From contig NZ_CP022603.1 of the NCBI RefSeq assembly GCF_002278035.1, positions 1,944,186 through 2,008,185 of the forward strand: a DNA stretch of 64,000 nucleotides. The letters are read 5' to 3'. The notes beneath the pieces are model-generated. The model was not told where the DNA came from and did not search any database. It saw only the letters and a program-made list of their open reading frames with translations. Shown piece by piece: positions 18,843 through 29,830 of the stretch. Each line of letters opens with the position of its first letter. Within the stretch, counting starts at the first letter, position 1. A program made the translations under genes and the position numbers. Source of the DNA: Ochrobactrum quorumnocens. Its GTDB lineage: Bacteria; Pseudomonadota; Alphaproteobacteria; Rhizobiales; Rhizobiaceae.

Positions 18843-19787
18843 ATGCTGCGCTTTGCGCTCTCCAGAATAGGCATGGCCATTCCAACATTGCTGATTGTGG
18901 CGGTGGCTGTGTTTGTGATTGTCCGGTTGATACCGGGCGATCCTGCGGCTCTGATGCTTGGCGATTCTGCGGATGCGGCGACATTGGCTGCCTTGCGCGA
19001 ACAGCTGGGGCTCAACCATAGCATCATGACCCAGTTTCTGATCTGGGCCGGCAATGTTCTGCATGGCGATCTCGGTGTTTCCATAGCCAACCAACAGCCT
19101 GTACTTTCACTGGTTCTGGAAAGGTTTTTGGTGAGCGCGCGTATTGTGTTGTCTGCTGTCGTGCTTTCCACGCTGGTCGCGGTTCCACTCGGTATGATCG
19201 CTGCATGGAAACAAAACAGCCTGACGGATCTCACGCTTGTGACAAGCGCCACTTTACTGTTGTCGATCCCGGCATTCTGGATGGGCTTGCTGTTGTTGCT
19301 GGCATTTGGTCTGAAGCTGGGATGGCTGCCGATTGTTGGTTATGTCAGCTTCGGCGAAAATCCATGGAAGGCGTTTCTCTATCTGGTATTGCCGGTCACG
19401 ACGCTGTTTCTGCATGAAATTGGCGTGATCCTGCGTATGGCGCGAGCATCGACGCTCGAAGTGCTGAACCTTGATTACATCACCCACGCACGCGCCAAGG
19501 GGCTGTCGGAAGCAACCGTTATGTGGCGCCATGCATTCCGCAATGCATTTGGTCCCACCTGGACATTGCTTGGTTTGATCCTTGGTAATCTGCTCGGCGG
19601 TATTGCCGTCGTGGAAACTGTTTTCACCATTCCGGGTCTCGGCAGGCTGCTGGTCGATGCGATTTTTGCCCGCGACTATCCGGTCATTCAGGGTTGCTTG
19701 CTGTTTACGGCTTGCGTCTATGTGCTGGTCAATCTGATCGTGGACCTTCTTTATCCGTTCTTCGACCCGAAGGTGACGGCGAAATGA
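18843..19787 (+). CDS. ABC transporter permease (DppB/OppB type)
   Basis: 314 aa. It opens MLRFALSRIGMAIPTLLIVA with the family motif IRLIPGDPAALMLG-like region, then membrane segments and the EAA loop LDYITHARAKGLSEATVMWR. The ATG at 18843 is 4 bases after the C45 stop. A farther in-frame start at 18750 lies inside the C45 gene and is unlikely. The end overlaps the next permease by 4 bases. Confidence 0.92.
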   Translation: MLRFALSRIGMAIPTLLIVAVAVFVIVRLIPGDPAALMLGDSADAATLAALREQLGLNHSIMTQFLIWAGNVLHGDLGVSIANQQPVLSLVLERFLVSARIVLSAVVLSTLVAVPLGMIAAWKQNSLTDLTLVTSATLLLSIPAFWMGLLLLLAFGLKLGWLPIVGYVSFGENPWKAFLYLVLPVTTLFLHEIGVILRMARASTLEVLNLDYITHARAKGLSEATVMWRHAFRNAFGPTWTLLGLILGNLLGGIAVVETVFTIPGLGRLLVDAIFARDYPVIQGCLLFTACVYVLVNLIVDLLYPFFDPKVTAK

Positions 19788-20598
19788 AAAACATCTCTCT
19801 TAATGCCCTAATCGGCGGGGCTTTGACTGCAACGCTTCTGACAGTGGCACTCGTTGGTTCCTTCTGGACACCGTACAATCCGCTCGCGCTTGATTTTACC
19901 GCACGTCTTGCGCCGCCAAGTGCTGCGCACTGGCTTGGTACGGATGAGTTTGGGCGCGACCAATTGAGCCGCCTGATGAAAGGCGCGTCCGCCAGCGTTT
20001 CGATTAGCGTTTTCACAGTCTTCATCGCCACCTTGGGTGGTGTTCTGATTGGTGCGATCAGTGGCTTCTTACGTGGCTGGTTCGACCGGTTTCTAATGAT
20101 GATCAATGATGCGCTGCTGGCATTCCCCGGCATATTGATGGCTCTTGGTTTGCTGGCCGTCTTTGGCGCCAACAAGAACGGCATCATCCTTGCACTGGCT
20201 CTCGCCTATATGTCTTCGGTTATTCGCGTTGTGCGCGGTACGGTACTGAGCCTGCGTGAACGGGAGTTCGTTGAGGCTTCCCGCGTCATGGGAAACTCGG
20301 AAATCTATACGATGGTGCGTCATATCCTGCCCAATTGTCTGGCACCTGTTCTGGTCATGGCAACATCCATGTGCGGCTGGGCAATTCTCGCAGAAAGCTC
20401 GCTCAGCTTTCTGGGGCTGGGCGTGCCGCCGCCAGCGCCGACATGGGGCAATATGCTAGCCGGAAGTCGCAATTTCATTGAGCAGGCCGTTTGGCTTGGT
20501 ATCTTCCCCGGCCTTGCAATTTCGCTGTCGCTGCTTGGTATTAATCTTCTTGGTGACGCGTTGCGCGACCGCCTCGACCCACGCATGAGGAAGCGCTC

Positions 20599-20602
<4 letters not shown>
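19784..20602 (+). CDS. ABC transporter permease (DppC/OppC type)
   Basis: 272 aa. It has an N-terminal membrane helix, the WLGTDEFGRDQLSRLMKGAS block, the EAA loop VEASRVMGNSEIYTMVRHIL and the LRDRLDPRMRK ending typical of OppC. The start overlaps the upstream stop (ATGA at 19784) and the end overlaps the ATPase start (20599). The whole importer is therefore translationally coupled. Confidence 0.93.
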
Positions 20603-22261
<1,659 letters not shown>

Positions 22262-22275
<14 letters not shown>

Positions 22276-23128
22276 AGAACAGCCTGCAACCAAACGGCAG
22301 GGTCACGGCAAAAAGCTCAGCTTCTATGATTTTGGTCCAACCACCTTTTTCGCAAGCCAGTTCGATCAGCGCTTCAGCTATTGCCTTTACGTGCCGGAAG
22401 ACTACGACGAAGACGGCACGGAAACGCACGAGCTGATCATTATCGTCCATGGCACTGGACGCACCGCTGCGCAATATCGCGATCACTTCGCAAGTTTTGC
22501 GCAAAAGAACCGTTGCATCGTACTGGCACCGTTGTTTCCTGCTGGCATTGTTGTGCAGGACGATCTCGCCAATTACAAACGCATTGAGTTTCACGGCATT
22601 CGTTTTGATCATATTCTTCTGTCGATGATCGACGAAGTGGCGGCCAAATATCGCCTCAAGAGCAATCGCGTGATCATGTATGGTTTTTCGGGCGGTGGGC
22701 AGTTCTGCCAGCGCTTTTTCATACTGCATCCGCAACGGCTCAAAGCCGTTTCGATTGGTGCCCCCGGTGTCGTGACCTTGCTTAATCCCGATTACGACTG
22801 GTGGGTCGGCGTGCGCGATGTTGAGGCCCGCTTTGGCTGTCGTATCGATCTTGAAGCGATGAAAGCGGTGACGGTGCAAACGGTTATTGGCAAAGAGGAT
22901 ACCGCCACCTGGGAAATTGCCATTCCGCGCGACAGTGCCTTCTGGATGGATGGAGCTGATTTGCAGGGCGATTGCCGGATTGACCGCATTGAAGCACTGG
23001 CCCGGTCTTTCGAGACGCATGGCATCGGAGTTCGCAGAGACCAGGTGCCCGACGTGGCACATGAACCTTTCAAGGTTCTGGAGCCGGTGGAGGCGTTTTT
23101 CGCTGATGTTCTGAAGTCACAAAGCTGA
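22262..23128 (+). CDS. Alpha/beta hydrolase (esterase/depolymerase-like)
   Basis: 288 aa. It has an HG oxyanion motif (IIIVHGTGRTAAQYRDHF, about 60-75), a nucleophile elbow in YGFSGGGQFCQRFF and a late histidine in VPDVAHEPF. The GGGGAGGAGGG site before the ATG at 22262 decides the start, 14 bases inside the fused ATPase gene. No signal peptide is seen, so it is cytoplasmic. It shares general form with PHB-depolymerase/feruloyl-esterase-type proteins, but the substrate is unknown. Its place in an importer operon with a C45 enzyme and an amidase suggests it cuts an ester or amide in the imported compound. Confidence 0.82.
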
Positions 23129-23165
23129 CGTTGTCACAAAACCAAAAACAAAAAGGGGAAATCAA

Positions 23166-24728
23166 ATGTTCAATCCAACTTCAATATGCGCCGCATTTAG
23201 CGTCGCGCTCCTTGGCCTCTGCGCCACATCCTTCCAAGCACATGCCGCAGATGACGAGACCTTACGCGTAGCTTTTCATTCCGATGTCGCGAGCATTAAC
23301 CCCGGTGTCAACCGTGACGCCAATGCCGATGTGGTCGTCGCGCACATTGCTGAAGGTCTGGTTGCCTATGGCGATGATCTGGCGATCAAGCCAATGCTGG
23401 CTGAAAGCTGGACTGCAAACGCTGACCATACCGTCTATGATTTTAAACTCCGCCAAGGCGTGAAATTCCAGAATGGCAAAGAGCTGACAGCCAAAGACGT
23501 AGTGTGGAATTTCGAACGTTATCTGAAGCCTGAAACCGGCTTCCAATGCGTGAACCGCTATAACGGCAAAGTGGATTCCGAATTGAAGTCGGTTGAGGCT
23601 GTTGACGACAGCACGGTGCGTTTCAATTTCGCAGCGCCTGCGCCAAATTTCGTCATCACAATGGCGACCATCCAATGCACGCCATGGATATTAAGCCCTG
23701 AATCTGTTGATGCTGATGGCAAGTTTGTAAAGCCGATTGGTACCGGTCCTTATGCCTTTTCCAAATGGGAACGGGGCCGTTTTCTTGACCTCACCCGTTT
23801 TGACGATTACGCGGCGCTGTCTGGTGCAGCGGATGGTTTGGCCGGTAACAAAAAGGGTCATATGAAAACGATCCAGTTTATGACGGTTCCCGATTCAAGC
23901 ACGCGCACCAATGGTCTGTTGTCAGGCGAGATCGATTTCATCGATGAAGTTGAACCGACCGGCGTCAAGGATCTGGAAGCAAAGGGAATGAAGGTGAATG
24001 TCCAGCAGACGCCTGCATGGATGGTGCTGCAAATCCAGTCAGATTCTGACAAACTGAAAGATCCGCAGCTCCGTCAGGCGATCGCGCATTCTATCGATCT
24101 TAACCAACTGGCAGCGGCGATTGGCGAGGGCATGTACACACCGAATCCATCGGTCATCGCACCAAATACGATCTATTCGGATAATCAGGCAGCTGCCTGG
24201 CCTGCTTATGATCCCGCCAAGGCACAGGAACTGCTTACCAAGGCAGGGTACAAGGGCGAGCCAATCAGTCTTCTGGTTGCCAACCGCCAGAACCGTGTAC
24301 AGGTCGCCACAATTATTCAGGCGTTCCTTGCTGGATCGGGCATCAATGCGCAGCTTGAAGTGCGCGATTGGGCAACCCAGCTCGACCAGTATCGCCGTGG
24401 TGCATATGAACTTGCAGTCTTTGCCTACTCCGCGCGCCTCGATCCATTGTTGTCTTTCCAATCGATGATTGGTGACAAGAAAGCCGACGCTGCGCGTCAA
24501 TGGGATGATGCAAAGGCGGAAGAGCTTCTCAAGCAGGTTTCAGCGACAAGTGATGTCGAGGAGCGTAAAAAGCTCTTCAACGAACTCAACAAGCTGATGG
24601 CCGAGCAGGTGCCGATCCTTGGTCTGGTAAATTTACCATCCATTACGGCGACGGGCCCAAAAGTGAATGATTACAAGGGTTGGGCTGGTGACACTGACCG
24701 TTTCTGGACGGTTAGCAAGATGCAGTAA
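23166..24728 (+). CDS. ABC transporter substrate-binding protein, family 5
   Basis: 520 aa periplasmic protein. The signal peptide is clear (AFSVALLGLCATSFQAHA, cleavage near residue 27), followed by DDETLRVAFHSDVASINPG. The length and the ALLAESWT-like and GTGPYAFSKWERG blocks are those of oligopeptide/dipeptide binding proteins. AAGGGGAAATCAA precedes the ATG. It is the binding protein for the permeases and fused ATPase at 18843-22275. A run of cytoplasmic hydrolases around it suggests the ligand has amide or ester bonds. Confidence 0.92.
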   Translation: MFNPTSICAAFSVALLGLCATSFQAHAADDETLRVAFHSDVASINPGVNRDANADVVVAHIAEGLVAYGDDLAIKPMLAESWTANADHTVYDFKLRQGVKFQNGKELTAKDVVWNFERYLKPETGFQCVNRYNGKVDSELKSVEAVDDSTVRFNFAAPAPNFVITMATIQCTPWILSPESVDADGKFVKPIGTGPYAFSKWERGRFLDLTRFDDYAALSGAADGLAGNKKGHMKTIQFMTVPDSSTRTNGLLSGEIDFIDEVEPTGVKDLEAKGMKVNVQQTPAWMVLQIQSDSDKLKDPQLRQAIAHSIDLNQLAAAIGEGMYTPNPSVIAPNTIYSDNQAAAWPAYDPAKAQELLTKAGYKGEPISLLVANRQNRVQVATIIQAFLAGSGINAQLEVRDWATQLDQYRRGAYELAVFAYSARLDPLLSFQSMIGDKKADAARQWDDAKAEELLKQVSATSDVEERKKLFNELNKLMAEQVPILGLVNLPSITATGPKVNDYKGWAGDTDRFWTVSKMQ

Positions 24729-24767
24729 CGCGCCCATTGCTGAAGCTTATCACATCGGAATAATCCC

Positions 24768-26201
24768 ATGACGTCTACATCGTTTGATTATATCCGGACT
24801 GACGCGGTCGGTCTGGGAGAGGCCATTCGCGCCAAAGTTCTGTCGCCGCGCGAGGCCGTTCAGGAAGCATTTGCAGCGATTGATCGGTGCAATCCTCAGC
24901 TTAACGCTGTCATTCATGAAATGCGCGATGAGGCCGAAGAGCAGCTTAAAACACTGCCAGAAGGGCCGCTCAGCGGTGTCCCGGTTTTGTTGAAGGATGA
25001 TTGCCCATCCTATGCAGGCGCTGCCATGTCCTTTGGTTGCCGTGCAGCTGAAGGCAATATTTCGCATCGCGATCACGAGCTGGTTAAGCGCTATAAAGCC
25101 GCCGGTCTGGTCGTTGTGGGCAAGACCAATCTGCCTGAGTTTTCCTGCAATGTTGCAACGGAATCCTCTTTGCATGGTCCGGCCCTCAATCCTTGGGACG
25201 TGAAGCGCAGCATTGGTGGTTCTTCCGGTGGCGCGGCAGCAGCGGTTGCTGCGCGTATGGTGCCTGTGGCCTATGGCAATGATGGAGCCGGTTCCATCCG
25301 CATTCCTGCGTCCTGCGGCGGTCTTTTCGGACTGCGTCCATCACGTGGCCGCGTCCCATGTGGTCCGGTCTCGACAGAAAACTGGGGCGGGATGGTCAGC
25401 CACCACGTGTTGACGCGCTCGGTTCGCGATTCCGCGACGATGCTCGATCTGACAGATGCGCTAGAACCGGGTTCGCTTTATGCCGCACCGGCGAAGACGG
25501 ATCTCTTTGTTAACAGTGCCAAAACCACTCCCCGTAAGTTGCGCATTGGCGTCTGGCAGCAATCCGCTCTTCGTGAGCATCTGGATGAGCAATCTGCTGC
25601 GGCACTTGAGGCGACAATTACGTTTTGTGAACAGCTCGGCCACACAGTCGTTTTCGTGCAGCCAGATTTTGACGGTTCTCAGCTGGCAGATGCCGTGCAA
25701 AAACTGATTGCTGTCTACACTGCAATTGAAGTCGCCGATGTTACAGCTACAACTGGCAAGCCCGCCAATGATCTCTATTTCGAGCCGGCCAATCTGGGAT
25801 TGGCTGCCTATGGTGAGGGTTTGTCCGCAACCGAAGTCATTCAGGCGCGCCTGACCGCAAACAGCACAGCTCGCAGTTTCGGTCGCCTGTTTCAAGGATG
25901 CGATGTGGTTTTAAGCCCCGTCATGCCAGTCGCATCATTTCCGCTTGGAATGCTCGACGTGCGTTCACCTGACTGGGAAAGCTTTGTTCAACAGTTTCTG
26001 GAACTCACGAGCTTTACCCATCCTGTCAATGCGGCTGGCTTGCCTGCAATGAGTGTGCCGCTACACGAAACGTCGGATGGCTTCCCTGTTGGCAGCCAGT
26101 TCATTGCCCCCTATGGGGCAGAAAATCTGTTATTTGAACTCGCAGGCCAGTTGGAAACCATGTGCCCATGGTCTGACCGCCTGCCAGCAATTCACGCCTG
26201 A
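24768..26201 (+). CDS. Amidase (amidase-signature family)
   Basis: 477 aa. The Ser-cisSer-Lys triad is visible: Lys76 in VPVLLKDDCP, the cis-serine in GGSSGGAAAAV (152-153) and the nucleophile Ser176 in DGAGSIRIPAS. The family hydrolyses carboxamides to acid and ammonia or amine. There is no signal peptide. It lies 39 bases after the binding-protein gene in the same operon. GatA is unlikely, as no gatB or gatC lies nearby and the context is transport. The natural amide is unknown. Confidence 0.9.
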   Translation: MTSTSFDYIRTDAVGLGEAIRAKVLSPREAVQEAFAAIDRCNPQLNAVIHEMRDEAEEQLKTLPEGPLSGVPVLLKDDCPSYAGAAMSFGCRAAEGNISHRDHELVKRYKAAGLVVVGKTNLPEFSCNVATESSLHGPALNPWDVKRSIGGSSGGAAAAVAARMVPVAYGNDGAGSIRIPASCGGLFGLRPSRGRVPCGPVSTENWGGMVSHHVLTRSVRDSATMLDLTDALEPGSLYAAPAKTDLFVNSAKTTPRKLRIGVWQQSALREHLDEQSAAALEATITFCEQLGHTVVFVQPDFDGSQLADAVQKLIAVYTAIEVADVTATTGKPANDLYFEPANLGLAAYGEGLSATEVIQARLTANSTARSFGRLFQGCDVVLSPVMPVASFPLGMLDVRSPDWESFVQQFLELTSFTHPVNAAGLPAMSVPLHETSDGFPVGSQFIAPYGAENLLFELAGQLETMCPWSDRLPAIHA

Positions 26202-26217
26202 AATCAAGAGACAAGCC

Positions 26218-26844
26218 ATGCTCTATACAAAGCCCTATTTCCAGCCGCCCGATGTAAACGAGGTTTTCGATCTTGTTGACAGAACGGTTCTTGGCACTTT
26301 GATCACCAGCCATGAGGGTGGTGTTGCAATTTCTCATCCGATTTTCATGATGGATCGGACTAGAGGCGAAAACGGCACGCTGGTCTCGCATGTCGCGGCC
26401 TCAAACGATCATGTTGAGTTTCTGAAGCGCGGATCGCCCTCAATCGCGATCCTGATGGACGCTGGTCATTATGTGTCTTCGTCCTGGTATCCGGGCTACC
26501 CGGAAAGAGACAGCGCACCGACATGGAGTTTTATGGTCGCCCATATTCATGGGGCGCCCAAAATATTGTCGGAAGCAGCGACCACCAAGCATCTCCACGA
26601 GCTCGTCAGGCACATGGAAAAGGGGCGAGACAAGCCATGGCAGATGAAGGAACTTGGTCCCGGCGGTCTTGAGCGACGCTTGCCAAATATCGTCGGCTAC
26701 GAAATGCCGATCGATAAAATGGAGATCAAGTTCAAGCTGGGGCAAGACGAGCGTTCAGCGGATATGAGCGCAGCTATCAAAAAATTACGCGAAGAGGGGC
26801 GGGATGACGTTGCCGAAATGATGACGCGTCACTGCAAACTTTAG
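26218..26844 (+). CDS. PaiB-like FMN-binding protein
   Basis: 208 aa of the PaiB family (split-barrel FMN-binding fold, often labelled negative transcriptional regulator). MLYTKPYFQPPDVNEVFDLV, GTLITSHEGG, HVAASNDHVEFL and WYPGYPERDSAPTW are family blocks. The start at 26218 is 16 bases after the amidase stop; an earlier ATG in the same frame lies inside the amidase gene. It is the last gene of this operon. Whether it acts as a regulator or as a flavin or heme-binding enzyme is not shown by sequence. Confidence 0.88.
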   Translation: MLYTKPYFQPPDVNEVFDLVDRTVLGTLITSHEGGVAISHPIFMMDRTRGENGTLVSHVAASNDHVEFLKRGSPSIAILMDAGHYVSSSWYPGYPERDSAPTWSFMVAHIHGAPKILSEAATTKHLHELVRHMEKGRDKPWQMKELGPGGLERRLPNIVGYEMPIDKMEIKFKLGQDERSADMSAAIKKLREEGRDDVAEMMTRHCKL

Positions 26845-27035
26845 AAATCCAGATGGGGGATTTGAGTTGATGACGGTGCTGCACATTCCGTCCTGACCAA
26901 GCCAATTATCCAGCAATCACAGCCATAGCAGGCGTCCGGTTTTAGCGAGTTCCGGCAGCTTGTTCTCAGCACGACGGAAAGCCTCTTTCCGCCGAAAAAC
27001 TCCTATTGCCTAAAATCAAAGGGGACACTACTCAA

Positions 27036-28127
27036 ATGAAGAAAATTCTATCTGCATCCGTTGCTGTGTTGGCATTGTCACAAGCGGCGTCGGCTGCCGA
27101 CGCAATCATCGCACCAGAGCCAGAATCCGTTGAATATGTTCGCGTTTGCGATGCATATGGCAAAGGCTACTTCTATATCCCTGGAACTGAAACCTGCCTG
27201 CGTTTTGCTGGTTATGTGCGTTATGATGTCAGTGGTGGCGACAATGCTTATGCGCGCGTACCGAGCACCAAAGATATGGATACTTATGCGCAGCTGACCC
27301 GTTTCACCTTCCGCACATTTACCGGCACTGAAACGGAACTCGGGACACTCAAGACGGTCACTGAAGTGCGCTATCAATGGTACAATGGTGCAGACTCTTC
27401 ATCGTCCGGTTCTCTGCGTTTGGGTTTTATTGAGCTTGGTGGCCTGCGTGTTGGTCTTGATCAGTCTGCATTTGTTACCTTCACCGATTATCTGGGTAAT
27501 GTGCTGAACGACGACGTCATTCTGGCGGGTGGTTATCGCACAAACCTCATCAGCTACACCTACAAAAATAAGGAAGGTTTCTCCGCGACCTTATCACTTG
27601 AACAGGGTGGTAATACCGATGCGGATGTGGATGTCACCATCGATGATTACATGCCGCATGTGGTGGGTGGTCTTAAATATGCGCAGTCATGGGGCAGTAT
27701 TGCTGGCGTCGCTGCCTATGATGCGCGCAATGAAGAATGGGCAGGCAAGGTCAAGGTCGACCTCAAGGTGAACGACAAGTTCTCAGTGTGGTCGCAGTTT
27801 GCTTACAAATCCAATGATGATCACTACAAAGCCAATGCCAACGGCGAGGTGTATCGTATCGTAGACAGCTTCTACGGAACTTGGGGTGGTGCTTGGGCTT
27901 TGTGGGGTGGTCTTGCCTATCAGGCAACTGAAAAAGCAAAGCTCAACCTGCAGGTTGGTTATGATGCCAGCGAAACCCTGATGGCGACTGGTAATATCAG
28001 CTATGCTTTGGTGCCAGGTTTTAACATCACACCAGAACTCACCTATGTTCAATGGAACAACAAGCGCACCACGCTTGATGGCCAAGATGCGCTTGGTCTG
28101 AAAGTGCGCTTTCAGCGTTCATTCTAA
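27036..28127 (+). CDS. Outer-membrane porin, Brucella Omp2 / rhizobial porin family
   Basis: 363 aa. The signal peptide MKKILSASVAVLALSQAASA is followed by DAIIAPEPESVEYVRVCDAY and the two-cysteine segment YIPGTETCLRFAGYVRYD, the hallmark of the family (as in Omp2a/Omp2b). The rest has beta-strand alternation, ending KVRFQRSF with the terminal Phe expected of an outer-membrane barrel. AAAGGGGA lies upstream of the ATG at 27036. It forms trimeric diffusion channels in Brucella. Its 190-base upstream spacer suggests its own promoter. The setting among uptake operons fits a nutrient porin. Confidence 0.93.
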   Translation: MKKILSASVAVLALSQAASAADAIIAPEPESVEYVRVCDAYGKGYFYIPGTETCLRFAGYVRYDVSGGDNAYARVPSTKDMDTYAQLTRFTFRTFTGTETELGTLKTVTEVRYQWYNGADSSSSGSLRLGFIELGGLRVGLDQSAFVTFTDYLGNVLNDDVILAGGYRTNLISYTYKNKEGFSATLSLEQGGNTDADVDVTIDDYMPHVVGGLKYAQSWGSIAGVAAYDARNEEWAGKVKVDLKVNDKFSVWSQFAYKSNDDHYKANANGEVYRIVDSFYGTWGGAWALWGGLAYQATEKAKLNLQVGYDASETLMATGNISYALVPGFNITPELTYVQWNNKRTTLDGQDALGLKVRFQRSF

Positions 28128-28139
28128 TCGGTAAACGAG

Positions 28140-28175
28140 GCTCTGACGCTGTCTGTATGCAGGCAGCGTCAGAGC
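28140..28175 (+). terminator. Strong hairpin, probable bidirectional terminator
   Basis: A 16-bp stem (28140-28155 with 28160-28175, one T-G wobble) and a 4-base loop lie between the convergent porin and ROK genes. The following T run is poor (ACTTT), so termination may be only partial. Confidence 0.7.
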
Positions 28176-28183
28176 ACTTTCCA

Positions 28184-29470
28184 TCAGGCGCTGTCTTTGA
28201 AAAGAACGCTCTGGTCGAAAAGATAGCGATGGGAAAGCGGCAGGCTTGCAGCCCCCATTGCTTTGCCATGAACGCCTACTTTTCCTTCTACGATCTCAGG
28301 TGCTGAAAGCCCTTGCAGATCGATGCGCGTAAGCTCGAGTTTCGTCGCTTCAACGATCCGATGACGAACGCTTTCTGGTAGCCAGCCATCAATGATCGCC
28401 GCCGGAAAATCAATAACAGCTGCGGCGGCCACCGCAGCATGGGCCAGCCCGCGTGCTGCCAACGCGATCCATTCGTCGAGCAAAGCGCCGAAGTTTGACC
28501 ACCGCTCAGGCGAGAGCCAGAGATCATCTGAAGAAATATTGTTCTCCTGCAACATGCGTTCGAGCACAAAGAGCGAGGCGGTGTCGATCAACTGCATGGT
28601 TTCGCGCGCGTCATTTGTGCTGCGCATGCGCATGGGCATGGAACCGAGTGCACCAGCATTGCCGGTACGCCCGGGATAGAGTGTGTTGTTCAAAACAACG
28701 CCGCCGCCAATGAACGATCCGATGGAGAAATAAACGAAATCGGTGAATTCAGGCCCGCGCCCGAATGTCAGTTCCGCACCACAGGCTGCGGTTCCGTCAT
28801 TCTGGAGGTAGACCGGAAAGGGCAGGGCTGAACCAAAGTCATTGATCAGATCGGCATCAAGCCAGGCATTCATATCGGCGGCAGGTGCGCCGACTTCTTC
28901 CACCCAGTTCCAGAGTTCGAAAGGAAGCGCGATACCAAGCCCGGCAATCCTTTCACGTTTGTCTGCATCAAGCGCGGCTGTAAACGCTCCGATGCTATCG
29001 AAGGAGAACTTGCGGATTTCATCAGGCACAGGCCAGCGATAAGTAATGTGGCGGCGCTGGCGGATGTTGCCAAGAAAATCCATCAAAATGATTTCGGCGC
29101 TGCGACGACCGATCTTGAGGCCAAAGGAAAAGACACCGTCTGCGGCAAGCCGCATGGGCATGGATGGCTGCCCAACCCGCCCGCGCACGCGTTCGCCCTG
29201 TGTGATGAGACCATCTTTTTCCAGCTCTCGGATGATCACGGAGATGGTTTGTGCAGATAATCCCGTTTTTCGTGCAATATCGGCGCGCGCCATCGAACCA
29301 TGTCTGCGCACAAGAGCAAGAACAAGACGCTCATTATAAGCGCGCACGCCGATCTGGTTGGAACCGCGATTGATGCTTGCTCCGGCTTGGGCAAATTGCG
29401 GCACGGCGGAGCCTGCCACGGCTGGTCCGTCGCGTTGATCAGAACCACGTTCTGAATTGTGCCTGACCAT
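28184..29470 (-). CDS. ROK-family transcriptional repressor (probable fructose-import regulator)
   Basis: 428 aa. The N-terminal helix-turn-helix (residues 45-100) has ARADIARKTGLSAQTISVII. The C-terminal part is a ROK sugar-binding domain with LQNDGTAACGAELTFGRG and SIGSFIGGGVVLNN. The zinc-type CxCGxxGC motif of sugar-kinase ROK proteins is not present, as expected for a divergent regulator. GGGAGGG lies 4 bases before the ATG. It is divergent from frcBCA; rhizobial frc loci likewise carry a ROK regulator beside frcB. The 12-bp inverted repeat at 29727-29755 is a likely operator. Confidence 0.9.
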   Translation of the reverse strand: MVRHNSERGSDQRDGPAVAGSAVPQFAQAGASINRGSNQIGVRAYNERLVLALVRRHGSMARADIARKTGLSAQTISVIIRELEKDGLITQGERVRGRVGQPSMPMRLAADGVFSFGLKIGRRSAEIILMDFLGNIRQRRHITYRWPVPDEIRKFSFDSIGAFTAALDADKRERIAGLGIALPFELWNWVEEVGAPAADMNAWLDADLINDFGSALPFPVYLQNDGTAACGAELTFGRGPEFTDFVYFSIGSFIGGGVVLNNTLYPGRTGNAGALGSMPMRMRSTNDARETMQLIDTASLFVLERMLQENNISSDDLWLSPERWSNFGALLDEWIALAARGLAHAAVAAAAVIDFPAAIIDGWLPESVRHRIVEATKLELTRIDLQGLSAPEIVEGKVGVHGKAMGAASLPLSHRYLFDQSVLFKDSA

Positions 29471-29495
29471 AAGCCCTCCCAGGTCCCGCCTATTC

Positions 29496-29519
29496 TAAAG
29501 CGTGATCCCGCGCTTTAGC
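29496..29519. repeat. Short inverted repeat CTAAAGCG...CGCTTTAG
   Basis: Perfect 8-bp arms (29496-29503 and 29512-29519), 26 bases upstream of the ROK start. It adjoins a palindromic intergenic repeat (29531-29581) and may be part of that mosaic element. Confidence 0.5.
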
Positions 29520-29530
29520 ATTTTATTTTT

Positions 29531-29581
29531 ATGCATGTTTTTACCCCCAACCCGGTTTCCGCTTTCAGGAGATATGCCTTA
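29531..29581. repeat. Intergenic palindromic repeat, copy 1 of 5
   Basis: It contains CCAACCCGGTTTCCGCTTTC flanked by GCATG on the left and ATATGC on the right. The same layout occurs at 45964, 49209, 52580 and 63966. This is the most diverged copy. The function is unknown; such REP-like elements are common between genes in Brucella and rhizobia. Confidence 0.55.
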
Positions 29582-29726
29582 ACACCGTCCGGCCTACTCC
29601 ATTCGACGAAGCAGAAAAAGTCCCCTTTTGTAGAACATGTTAAATAAAAACATTAACTTAGACGGCGACTGTATTCACATGGCGCGTGAGCTAAGTTCAT
29701 TCTGATTGCCAGAGAGTGGCACAGCA

Positions 29727-29755
29727 AATTAATAAATCAAGTGGATTTATTAATT
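29727..29755. promoter_or_regulatory. 12-bp perfect inverted repeat, candidate ROK operator upstream of frcB
   Basis: AATTAATAAATC (29727-29738), spacer AAGTG, GATTTATTAATT (29744-29755). AT-rich outer arms with a G/C near the centre are the general form of NagC/Mlc-type operators. It sits 75 bases before the frcB start. The rest of the 29471-29830 spacer holds only the two repeats listed. Confidence 0.6.
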
Positions 29756-29830
29756 GACTCTCTCGGGAAGCCGTGTTTTGCTTCAAGCATGCCGGGGGAA
29801 GAGGAACCGGTTTCACTCTGGGAGGAGTTC

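Noticed and set aside
28184..29470. ROK gene as a fructokinase (frcK)
   Set aside because: It has an N-terminal helix-turn-helix domain and lacks the zinc-binding CxCGxxGC motif of ROK kinases, so it is a regulator.
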